A DNA stretch of 41,958 nucleotides from Methylobacterium variabile (GTDB lineage: Bacteria; Pseudomonadota; Alphaproteobacteria; Rhizobiales; Beijerinckiaceae): contig NZ_LABY01000143.1 in assembly GCF_001043975.1 (NCBI RefSeq), positions 1-41,958 on the forward strand, in the 5' to 3' direction. Made by a program: the position numbers and the translations under genes. Positions 32,324-39,765 of this stretch are shown here, piece by piece (position 1 is the stretch's first letter; each line of letters opens with the position of its first letter). The notes under the pieces are model-generated. The model was not told the DNA's origin, did no database searches, and worked only from the letters and a program-made list of their open reading frames with translations.

Positions 32324-33064
32324 ATGAGCGACAGCACGAATACCCCGTTCCCTGCGGTGCGAGAAGGCGTGATCGGCGCAGGCCTCGTCCAGACCGCCGA
32401 TGCGCGCGAGCTGCATGCGTGCTTGGGCGTCGGGCGCGACTTCACCACCTGGATCAAGAAGCGCATTGCGCAGTACGGCTTCGCCGAGCACGTCGACTAC
32501 GTGGTGATCGATTCCCCCAATCGGGGGGACCAATCCGGACGCGGTGGCGACCGCCGGTCTGTCGAATACCACCTGACCCTCGACATGGCGAAGGAGCTCG
32601 CCATGGTCGAGAATAACGAGCGCGGCCGGGCCACCCGGCGCTACTTCATTGAGGTCGAGAAGCGAGCCCACGAGGCCGCGGCGATCGACATGAACGCGCT
32701 CGGCGGCATGGTGAAGCGCATCGTGGCGCGCCAGCTGTCCGAGGTCGTGCCGGCCCTCGTTCGCGAGCAGGTCGCGACCGGCCACAACGCGGTCATCCAG
32801 GGTGTCAGCGCCGGGCAGGTGATCGAGATGGCCGGCGTCACGGCGCGCAAAGGGCTGCGCGGGTTGCCCCGGTGGGTGTCGAGCCGACTCTACCGCTTCC
32901 ACGCCACCAAGGGCGTCGTCGTGCGGCTCGCCAGCCTCGGCAGCCGGCAGGCCTACGTGTTCGACCCGATGGTCAGCCGCGAGTGGCTGATGGAGGGCGG
33001 CAAGGCCGAGATCGAGCAGAAAGTCGCCGAGCGGCGCGGCCAGGGCGTGCTGCGGCTCGTCTGA
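32324..33064 (+). CDS. AntA/AntB-type phage antirepressor
   Basis: The 246-residue protein has an N-terminal AntA/AntB domain (about 22-120): VQTADARELHACLGVGRDFT, TWIKKRIAQYGFAEHVDY, VEYHLTLDMAKELAMVENNE and RGRATRRYFIEVEKRA. The C-terminal half is unrelated and helical, ending in a basic segment. Family members inactivate phage repressors by direct binding and so trigger induction. Its location between baseplate genes, with its own promoter-like and leader elements, marks it as an inserted regulatory cassette. ATG 32324 is preceded by GGAGAG. Confidence 0.85.
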   Translation: MSDSTNTPFPAVREGVIGAGLVQTADARELHACLGVGRDFTTWIKKRIAQYGFAEHVDYVVIDSPNRGDQSGRGGDRRSVEYHLTLDMAKELAMVENNERGRATRRYFIEVEKRAHEAAAIDMNALGGMVKRIVARQLSEVVPALVREQVATGHNAVIQGVSAGQVIEMAGVTARKGLRGLPRWVSSRLYRFHATKGVVVRLASLGSRQAYVFDPMVSREWLMEGGKAEIEQKVAERRGQGVLRLV

Positions 33065-33128
33065 CGCGCGCACTCACACGCAAGGCAGGGGCGGCGATGC
33101 CGCCCCGCCCTAGAATTTCTGAGGTCCG

Positions 33129-33992
33129 ATGACCTTCAGCCGCAAGTGCATCGACGTTTCGATCTCGCTCGCCTCCGGCTCCTACGCCGCGGGCGGCAAC
33201 AAGGCCGACATCAAGGGCCACCGCGTCGTCGCCCTGATCCGCAAGCCCGGCGGTGCCGACATGGCGCAGCTGGAATGCGCGATCTACGGGCTGCCGCTGA
33301 GCGTGATGAACCAGCTGACCACGCTGGGCACGCAGTTCAACCTCTTCTCGAAGAACGTCATCACGCTGAAGGCCTACGAGGAAGGGCAGCAGCCGGCGAT
33401 GGTGTTCGAGGGCAATATCAACGTGGCATTCGCCGACATGCGGGCGATGCCTGAGACTTGCTTGCGGGTGTCGGCACTTGCGGGCCTGTTCGCCGCGGTG
33501 AAGCCCGTTGACGTCACGAGTCAAAAGGGGGCGACCGATGTCGCCAAGACCATGGAGCAGATCGCCAAGAAGGCGGAACTGAAGTTCGAGAACAACGGCG
33601 TCGACACGAAGATCGTCAACCCCTACTTCCCCGGCTCCGCTCGCCAGCAGGCTCACGAGCTTGCTCGCGCCGCCGGCATCAGCTGGATCATCGACAACGG
33701 CACGCTGGCGATCTGGCCTGCCGGCAAGACGCGGAAGGGTCAGTCGGTCGTGATCTCCCCGCAGACGGGGATGGTCGGATACCCGGCCTATACCCAAGCA
33801 GGGATCGACGTGACGACGCTGTTCAACCCGGCGATCCAGTACGGTCGGCAGGTCGAGGTGCAGTCCGACCTGAAGCCAGCATGCGGCTCGTGGTCGATCA
33901 TCAACCTGGATTACGCTCTTGAGGCCGAAGTCCCGAAGGGCAAGTGGTTTACGACGTTGACCCTCAACCGGATCATGGGGCCTTCATCATGA
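33129..33992 (+). CDS. Baseplate hub protein (gp27/gp44-like)
   Basis: The 287-residue protein begins TFSRKCIDVSISLASGSYAA and has the alternating beta pattern of hub proteins: HRVVALIRKPGGADMAQLEC, MVFEGNINVAFADM, ISWIIDNGTLAIWPAGKTRK and ITPQTGMVGYPAYT-like VVISPQTGMVGYPAYTQAGI. Hub trimers link the tube to the central spike, and the next gene encodes that spike. The two genes overlap by 4 nt. Confidence 0.8.
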   Translation: MTFSRKCIDVSISLASGSYAAGGNKADIKGHRVVALIRKPGGADMAQLECAIYGLPLSVMNQLTTLGTQFNLFSKNVITLKAYEEGQQPAMVFEGNINVAFADMRAMPETCLRVSALAGLFAAVKPVDVTSQKGATDVAKTMEQIAKKAELKFENNGVDTKIVNPYFPGSARQQAHELARAAGISWIIDNGTLAIWPAGKTRKGQSVVISPQTGMVGYPAYTQAGIDVTTLFNPAIQYGRQVEVQSDLKPACGSWSIINLDYALEAEVPKGKWFTTLTLNRIMGPSS

Positions 33993-34666
33993 GCGGCGAC
34001 AGCGACGACAAGGACGTCGCCTCCCAGCTCAGTCTGACGGACGGCAACTCGCTCCTCAACCAGCATCGATACCTGTCTGATCAGGCGCAGGCTCAACACC
34101 GCACCCACTTCGTCGGCAAGATCGTCGCGGTGCACGGGGGCGGGCGCGACAGCCCGCCCACGGTCGATGTGCAGCCGCTGGTCAAGCAGATGGACGGGGC
34201 CGGCAAGAGCCGGTCGCACGGCACGGTCTACGGCATCCCCGTCACCCGCAACATGTCGGGCGACAGCGTCATCATCAACGACCCGAAGGTGGGCGACGTC
34301 GGCACCTTCTCGGTTCTCGACCGCGACCACTCCTCGGCGCAGGCCAACGACTGGGGCGAGGCGAACCCGGGCTCGAAGCGCCGCGGCTCGATGTCGGATG
34401 CCGTCTACCACGGCCCGCTCCCGCGCAAGGCTGACAAGCCGAAGCAGTGGATCCATTTCAAGGACGACGGGGTCGAGATCCAGGATCGCAACGGCAACAC
34501 ACTGGTCGGCGGCAAGGATGGCTGGAGCCTGAACGGTGTCGTGATCGACCGTGACGGCGCCATCAAGGCGCCCGGCGAGATCACCGCCAAGGCCAAGGGT
34601 AAATCGTCCGTGACGGTTTCCGGCCACAAACACCCCTCGACCGACAAGCCGAGCCCGGGCACCTGA
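33989..34666 (+). CDS. Membrane-puncturing spike protein (Gp138-like)
   Basis: The 225-residue protein has an N-terminal OB-like domain (VGKIVAVHGGGRDSPPTVDV, GTVYGIPVTRNMSGDSVIIN) and a C-terminal repetitive beta segment (VEIQDRNGNTLVGGKDGWSL) ending with SGHKHPSTDKPSPGT. The HxH pair (His213, His215) near the end matches the iron-binding apex of phage spikes, in which three chains coordinate one metal. It pierces the outer membrane on contraction. Confidence 0.85.
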   Translation: MSGDSDDKDVASQLSLTDGNSLLNQHRYLSDQAQAQHRTHFVGKIVAVHGGGRDSPPTVDVQPLVKQMDGAGKSRSHGTVYGIPVTRNMSGDSVIINDPKVGDVGTFSVLDRDHSSAQANDWGEANPGSKRRGSMSDAVYHGPLPRKADKPKQWIHFKDDGVEIQDRNGNTLVGGKDGWSLNGVVIDRDGAIKAPGEITAKAKGKSSVTVSGHKHPSTDKPSPGT

Positions 34667-35016
34667 TGCGCTCGCTCCTTCTCGACACCGTGACCTGGGA
34701 CCTTGCCCTCGACACCTCCGGCAGCATCGCCGTCGCGTCGAACCCCTACGCGATGGCGCAGGATGCCGCCTGCGCGATCCGCACCTACCAGGGCGAGGTC
34801 TACTACAACACCGCCGACGGCGTGCCCTACCGCGACCAGATCTTGGGGCAGCAGGTCCCGCTCTCCCTGGTGCGCGCCTACCTCGAGGCGGCCGCGCTGA
34901 CCGTCCCGGGCGTGGTCCAGGCACAGGCCTTCTTCACCCGGTTCGAGGGTCGCCGCTTGTCCGGACAGGTCCAGATCACCGACCGCACAGGCGCCCTCTC
35001 CGCCGCGTCCTTCTGA
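34666..35016 (+). CDS. Baseplate wedge protein (gp25/gpW-like)
   Basis: The 116-residue protein has the wedge-protein signature NPYAMAQDAACAIRTYQGEV, YYNTADGVPYRDQILGQQVP and an alpha/beta end with VPGVVQAQAFFTRFEGRRL. It initiates sheath assembly at the baseplate. The ATG overlaps the spike stop (TGATG). Confidence 0.82.
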   Translation: MRSLLLDTVTWDLALDTSGSIAVASNPYAMAQDAACAIRTYQGEVYYNTADGVPYRDQILGQQVPLSLVRAYLEAAALTVPGVVQAQAFFTRFEGRRLSGQVQITDRTGALSAASF

Positions 35017-35025
35017 CGAGCATCC

Positions 35026-36462
35026 ATGTCAAGCACCGCGATCCCGCGCCCGACCCTCGGGCCGACCGGCTATGTCGCGCCGGCCGAGAGCGCCTTGTAT
35101 GCGGGCGCCATGGCCGACCTGCAGGCGGCGTTCGGCGGCGGGCTCAACCCGGGCCCGAAAACCCCGCAGGGCCAGTTCGCGACGAGCCTCGCGGCCTTGG
35201 TCGGCAACATCAACGACTTGTTCCTGTTCTACGTCTCACAGACGGACCCGGCCTACGCGCAGGGCCGGATGCAGGACGCCATCGGCCGCATCTACTTCCT
35301 GGAGCGCCGCCCGGCCCAGCCGACTGTGGTGCAGGCGGTCTGCATCGGGCTTGAGGGCGTCGCGATCCCGGCCGGCGCGCTGGCCCGAGCCGACGACGAC
35401 AACCTCTACATCTGCCAGCAGAGCGGCACGATCGGGCCCTCGGGCGCCATCACGCTGCCCTTCGCCTGTGCGACGCCCGGCCCGATCGCCTGCCCGGCCG
35501 GCAGTCTCTCGACGATCTACCAGGCCATTCCAGGCTGGGACACGATCACGAACCCGCAGGACGGCGTGCTCGGCGCGGCGGTCGAGGGCCGGGCGGATTT
35601 CGAGATCCGGCGACGGCAGTCCGTCGCGCTCAACGCCCTGGGCTCGCTGCCGGCAGTGCGCGGCGCGGTGCTGAGCGTGGACGGCGTGCTCGACGCCTTC
35701 GTGGTCCAGAACGACTCGAACTTTCCGGCCACGATCGGCGGCTACACCCTCTCCGGCTCCAGCATCTACGTCTCGGTCGCCGGTGGCGAGGCCGACGCGG
35801 TCGCCCGCGCGATCTGGACGCGCAAGATGCCGGGCTGTGCCACGAGCGGCAGCACGACCGTCACGGTGCTCGACACCGCCTCCGGCTACAGCCCGCCCTA
35901 CCCGGCCTACGAGGTGCATTTCGATTTCGCACGGCCCCTGCCAGTCCTGTTCGCGGTCGAGATCAAGAACTCGGCCCTCGTACCGGCCGACGCCACGCAG
36001 CAGGTGCGGGCCGCGCTCATCGGCGCATTCGCCGGCGAGGACGGCGGGCCACGTGCCCGGATCGGCGCCGAACTCCTGGCGAGCCGCTACTACGACCCGG
36101 TGCAGGCCCTCGGGCCTTGGGCTCGGATCGTGTCGCTGCGCATCGGCGCCTCGACCGCGCCGGCCGCGACCTTCGTGGGGGCGATCGACGGGACTGCCCT
36201 GCAGGTTGCCGGCGCGGGGGACGGCGCGCTTGAGGTGGGTCAGACGATCCTCGACGACAACGGCCTGGTGTTGCCGGGATCGCGCGTTGCGTCGTTCGCC
36301 ACCGGCGCCGGGGGCACCGGGACATACACGCTCACCACGCTCAACCGGGCGATCGCCGGCCGCCGGCTCTACGCGGCGCGCCCTGACCAGTTCCGGGTGC
36401 CGGTCGGCATCGACCAAGTCCCGAGCCTGTCGGCCGCCGACATCGTCGTGACGCTGGTATGA
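35026..36462 (+). CDS. Baseplate J/gp47-like protein
   Basis: The 478-residue protein matches baseplate J: an N-terminal PTLGPTGYVAPAESALYAGA and FATSLAALVGNINDLFLFYV, then GRADFEIRRRQSVALNALGS, LPAVRGAVLSVDGVLDAFVV and late VEIKNSALVPADATQQVRAA. Residues 383-450 contain a copy of the Gly/Thr-rich beta module seen in sheath and neck proteins (TALQVAGAGDGALEVGQTIL, then TGAGGTGTYTLTTL). It builds the baseplate wedges with the preceding and following gene products. Confidence 0.88.
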   Translation: MSSTAIPRPTLGPTGYVAPAESALYAGAMADLQAAFGGGLNPGPKTPQGQFATSLAALVGNINDLFLFYVSQTDPAYAQGRMQDAIGRIYFLERRPAQPTVVQAVCIGLEGVAIPAGALARADDDNLYICQQSGTIGPSGAITLPFACATPGPIACPAGSLSTIYQAIPGWDTITNPQDGVLGAAVEGRADFEIRRRQSVALNALGSLPAVRGAVLSVDGVLDAFVVQNDSNFPATIGGYTLSGSSIYVSVAGGEADAVARAIWTRKMPGCATSGSTTVTVLDTASGYSPPYPAYEVHFDFARPLPVLFAVEIKNSALVPADATQQVRAALIGAFAGEDGGPRARIGAELLASRYYDPVQALGPWARIVSLRIGASTAPAATFVGAIDGTALQVAGAGDGALEVGQTILDDNGLVLPGSRVASFATGAGGTGTYTLTTLNRAIAGRRLYAARPDQFRVPVGIDQVPSLSAADIVVTLV

Positions 36463-37469
36463 CCGGGCCCGCCTACCCTCCGGAGCACAACCGGAGCACG
36501 GCTCCTGGCGGCCAGCTGCCGGTCACGGAGCAGCTCGACTACTGGACGACCGTCCTCAGCCAGTTCGCCAACAGCCCGATCCTGACCGGGATCATCGGCG
36601 GCGGCGCGGCCGCCCTCGACCAGCGGCCCAACTTCGACGACTTCTACCAGCGGATCTGGAACCTCGACACGGCGGAAGGGTACGGCCTCGACGTGTGGGG
36701 CCGGATCGTCGGGGTCAACCGCGTTCTCAAGGTCGTGAGCGGTCGGTTCTTCGGGTTCGCCGAGGCGGTGATCCAGGGCGACGGCGCGATCGCCAGCCTC
36801 AACGACGCCTTGCTGAGCTTCGGCGACTGCTTGGGCTTCGCGGAGGCTCAACCCGGGTCGAAGTCCTACGGCTACGGCACGTTCCTGCCCGCCTCGCCGC
36901 AGCAGCAGGCCACGGCCGAGACGGCGGCGCAGTACGGCCCGTTCTACGACGGCGCAGTCACGACGGAGAACTTCCGGCTCGGCGACGAGGCGTACCGCCG
37001 GCTGATCTACGCCAAGGCAGCGGCGAACATCTGCGACGGCTCGATCCCGGCCATCAATGCCATCCTGATGCGGATCTTCGCGGGGCGCGGCAGCGCCTAC
37101 GTCACCGAGCGGGTGCCGGACCCCTACTTCGGTTTCGCCGAGGCTGCCTCCGTCCGCCCGAACTACGTCCGCGGTCTCAACACGCTCGTCGACTACCCTG
37201 GTCCCTACATCGGCTTCGCCGAGGCCCAGCCGGGCGACGAGGGCCTGAACACCGCGCCGCTCTACAGCGGGGCTGCGAACGGCAGTCCGTCGCCCTCGCT
37301 CAGCGCCGAGTGCGCGCCGTTCTACGCCGGCCAGGCGAACCCCTACGCGGCCATGACCTACACGTTCGAGTTCGCCCTGACCCCGGTCGAGCTCGCGATC
37401 GTCCAGCAGAGCGGCGTCCTGCCGACGCCGACCGGCGTGGCGGCCTCCGTCATCATCCTCCCGAGGTAG
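36459..37469 (+). CDS. DUF2612 baseplate/tail-fibre connector protein
   Basis: The 336-residue protein has DUF2612 features: LDYWTTVLSQFANSPILTGI, FDDFYQRIWNLDTAEGYGLD, VWGRIVGVNRVLKVVSGRFF and RRLIYAKAAANICDGSIPAI. It follows baseplate J as in P2-type gpI, attaching fibres. The motif GFAEA occurs four times (99, 126, 225, 252), each pair 27 residues apart, showing an internal duplication of about 40 residues. It overlaps baseplate J by 4 nt. Confidence 0.82.
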   Translation: MTGPAYPPEHNRSTAPGGQLPVTEQLDYWTTVLSQFANSPILTGIIGGGAAALDQRPNFDDFYQRIWNLDTAEGYGLDVWGRIVGVNRVLKVVSGRFFGFAEAVIQGDGAIASLNDALLSFGDCLGFAEAQPGSKSYGYGTFLPASPQQQATAETAAQYGPFYDGAVTTENFRLGDEAYRRLIYAKAAANICDGSIPAINAILMRIFAGRGSAYVTERVPDPYFGFAEAASVRPNYVRGLNTLVDYPGPYIGFAEAQPGDEGLNTAPLYSGAANGSPSPSLSAECAPFYAGQANPYAAMTYTFEFALTPVELAIVQQSGVLPTPTGVAASVIILPR

Positions 37470-37471
37470 CC

Positions 37472-38665
37472 ATGCAGCAGTCCCAGGCCCCCGATAAATT
37501 CCCGATCCCGTTCGCGAACGCTGCCGGGTCCGGCTACATCCGATCGATCCCGCAGGCCTCGCAGGTCGGCATCGCCAACGGCGCGGCGTCGCTCGAGACC
37601 GGCTTCCCGCCGCTCAACTTCCTGCCGGTCGGGAGCGGAGGCATCCCGCCGTACGGCCAGGACTTGAACGGCCTGTTCAAACAGATCACCCAGTGGTGTC
37701 GCTGGCAGGCGGCCGGGGCCCTCAACGTCTGGGACGGGGCCTTCGCTGGCGCGATCGGCGGCTACCCGCGCGGTGCGCTGCTCGCCTCGACCACGCCCGG
37801 CCTCGCCTGGATCAGCACCGTCGACAACAACTCGACCAACCCGGACGGCGGCACGGCCGCCAACTGGCGCGCGGTGATGACCGACGCCACCGTGCCCTCG
37901 ACCGCCCTGGTGCGGGCGGGCAGCGATGTCAGCACCGTTGCCAACCAGATCGTCGTGCAGGACCCCACGCCGGGCCTCAACTCGCTCCAGAACTTCCAGA
38001 TCTTCGAGATCATTCCGAACGTCGCGATCACCGGCCCGGCGACGGTCAGGCTGGGAAGCTTCGCCGCCGTGCCCCTGAAGCGCAGCGATGGCGGCGACAT
38101 GCAGGCCGGCGACGGGCCGGCGGGCCAGCCCTTTCTCGCCGTGTATCTCAATGGCGTGATGCGGTGCCTCGGTCTGCGCACTTCGGAAGTCGTCGCCATC
38201 ATCAACAATAGCATCGCAAACAACGTAACAATCTACAACACGCTATCCCAGGTCATCGGAACTGGTTTTTTCTACTCCAACTTCGGGGCTGTGCCAGACG
38301 TCATTCGTGACACGGGGGCCGGTGCAGAGTCGAACACCATCATCGGCGAGGTCAACCTCCCTGCGGGCTACATCAACATCTTCGCCACGACCACCGTGTC
38401 GGTTGGGCAGGACGCCCCCACCACGGCTGCCGGCTACCAGGTGAACATCTGGCTGTCCGAGGCCGGCGGATCCTGGCAGCGGCTGGAATGGTCCGAGGCA
38501 ACCAAGCCCGACGGTCAGATCACGATCCAGCTCAACCGATCGGCGTTCCGCAGCATCGACAAGAGCAAGACTTACCGGATCCGCACGACCATCTGGAAGA
38601 ACACCGAGACCGGCTCGGCTACCCCGCCGCGGTCTTCGCTGCAAGTTCAGGCTCTGAAGATCTGA
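37472..38665 (+). CDS. Tail fibre or tail-associated adhesin
   Basis: The 397-residue protein starts with a conserved tail-attachment region (PDKFPIPFANAAGSGYIRSI, ETGFPPLNFLPVGSGGIPPY, GQDLNGLFKQITQWCRWQAA) found in many phage fibres. Residues 240-397 form a separate, AT-richer beta-sandwich-like domain (GYINIFATTTVSVGQDAPTT), a likely exchanged receptor-binding tip. ATG 37472 follows the previous stop by 2 nt. Confidence 0.75.
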   Translation: MQQSQAPDKFPIPFANAAGSGYIRSIPQASQVGIANGAASLETGFPPLNFLPVGSGGIPPYGQDLNGLFKQITQWCRWQAAGALNVWDGAFAGAIGGYPRGALLASTTPGLAWISTVDNNSTNPDGGTAANWRAVMTDATVPSTALVRAGSDVSTVANQIVVQDPTPGLNSLQNFQIFEIIPNVAITGPATVRLGSFAAVPLKRSDGGDMQAGDGPAGQPFLAVYLNGVMRCLGLRTSEVVAIINNSIANNVTIYNTLSQVIGTGFFYSNFGAVPDVIRDTGAGAESNTIIGEVNLPAGYINIFATTTVSVGQDAPTTAAGYQVNIWLSEAGGSWQRLEWSEATKPDGQITIQLNRSAFRSIDKSKTYRIRTTIWKNTETGSATPPRSSLQVQALKI

Positions 38666-38673
38666 GGCTCATC

Positions 38674-39087
38674 ATGGCGCATTACATCAAGGTCGTGGAC
38701 GGCGTCGTTGCGGTCGAGCAGGGCGGCCCGGATCATCTGTCAAAGGAGGAGATCTGCGGGGCGGACGCGATGCAGTTCGTCAAGGCTCCGCCAGCCGTGC
38801 AGGCCGGGTTCGTCCAGCAGAGCGACGGGTCGTTCGCCCCCCCGCCTCCGCCTCCCGCCGTAGCGAACCCGACCATCACGAGCAAGGCGGACCTGTTTCG
38901 GCGCTGCACCGATCAGGAAGCGGAGGCGATCGAAGCCGCCCTGGCAGCCCAGCCGGTCCGCAAGAGGCGGCTGTTCGAGACGGCGCAGTACATCTCCTCG
39001 GACGACCCCGACTTTGCCGACCTGCGCGCGGCAGCCGTCAAGATGTTCGGCGCCGATCGCGCCGGCGAACTGCTGGCCGCGTCCTGA
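38674..39087 (+). CDS. Hypothetical tail-fibre-associated protein
   Basis: The 137-residue protein has a beta N-terminus (MAHYIKVVDGVVAVEQGGPD), a poly-proline linker (APPPPPPAV) and a helical C-terminus (FRRCTDQEAEAIEAALAAQP then DLRAAAVKMFGADRAGELL). Form and position resemble small fibre-assembly or attachment proteins. No firm family. Confidence 0.6.
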   Translation: MAHYIKVVDGVVAVEQGGPDHLSKEEICGADAMQFVKAPPAVQAGFVQQSDGSFAPPPPPPAVANPTITSKADLFRRCTDQEAEAIEAALAAQPVRKRRLFETAQYISSDDPDFADLRAAAVKMFGADRAGELLAAS

Positions 39088-39095
39088 GGCGTGCG

Positions 39096-39758
39096 ATGCC
39101 GACCAGGATCCTCTCGATCCAGCCGCGCCGGCAGGACATCCGGACCTCCGCCTCGGAGGACTGGACCGACGTTTTTCCGCTCTACCAGGCCGGGCCGGCC
39201 GCGGTCGTGGCCGGGGCCGGCAACGCCGGGAACGGCGCGCTGACCGTCAGTGCGGTCGGCGCCTACGTCACCATCGGGCCGCACGTGGTCGCGGTCGTCG
39301 AGGCCGGAGCCCTCGTGGTGTTCAGCGTGACCGATCCCGCCGGCACGATCTTGGGTCGCGGCCTGGCCGGCACCACTGTTCAGGTCGGGGGGTTGAGCCT
39401 GACGCTGAGCCCCGGCAGCCAGCCATTCGCGGCCGGCGACGCATGGGGCGTCCAGCCGTCGGCGCCGCTCATCGACGACACTGGCATCGACTACGTGCTG
39501 CAGGTGCGGTCGAGCCAGACGTCGCCGGTGGTGACGCTCGAGGCCACCTCGCAGCCGCCCGGTGGCACGCTGCAGACCCTGAGGCCCGGCGCCGGCACCG
39601 GCCTGCCGAGCCTGATCGTCCCCTACACCATGATGAGCCCCGCCCGGTTCCCGCCGGGCCCGTACGTCTACGAATTGCTCGCCCTCGCCGATGGCCGCCG
39701 CAAGAGCGCGTACTTCGGCAACCTCGAGCACGTGGACGGCGTGGCCTACCTGCCCTGA
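39096..39758 (+). CDS. Hypothetical tail protein
   Basis: The 220-residue protein begins MPTRILSIQPRRQDIRTSAS and is beta-rich throughout (VTIGPHVVAVVEAGALVVFS, GTTVQVGGLSLTLSPGSQPF, VLQVRSSQTSPVVTLEATSQ), ending with a FPPGPYVYELLALADGRRKS segment. It lies between fibre genes and is probably a virion component of the fibre network. Confidence 0.6.
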   Translation: MPTRILSIQPRRQDIRTSASEDWTDVFPLYQAGPAAVVAGAGNAGNGALTVSAVGAYVTIGPHVVAVVEAGALVVFSVTDPAGTILGRGLAGTTVQVGGLSLTLSPGSQPFAAGDAWGVQPSAPLIDDTGIDYVLQVRSSQTSPVVTLEATSQPPGGTLQTLRPGAGTGLPSLIVPYTMMSPARFPPGPYVYELLALADGRRKSAYFGNLEHVDGVAYLP

Positions 39759-39765
39759 GGCATCC

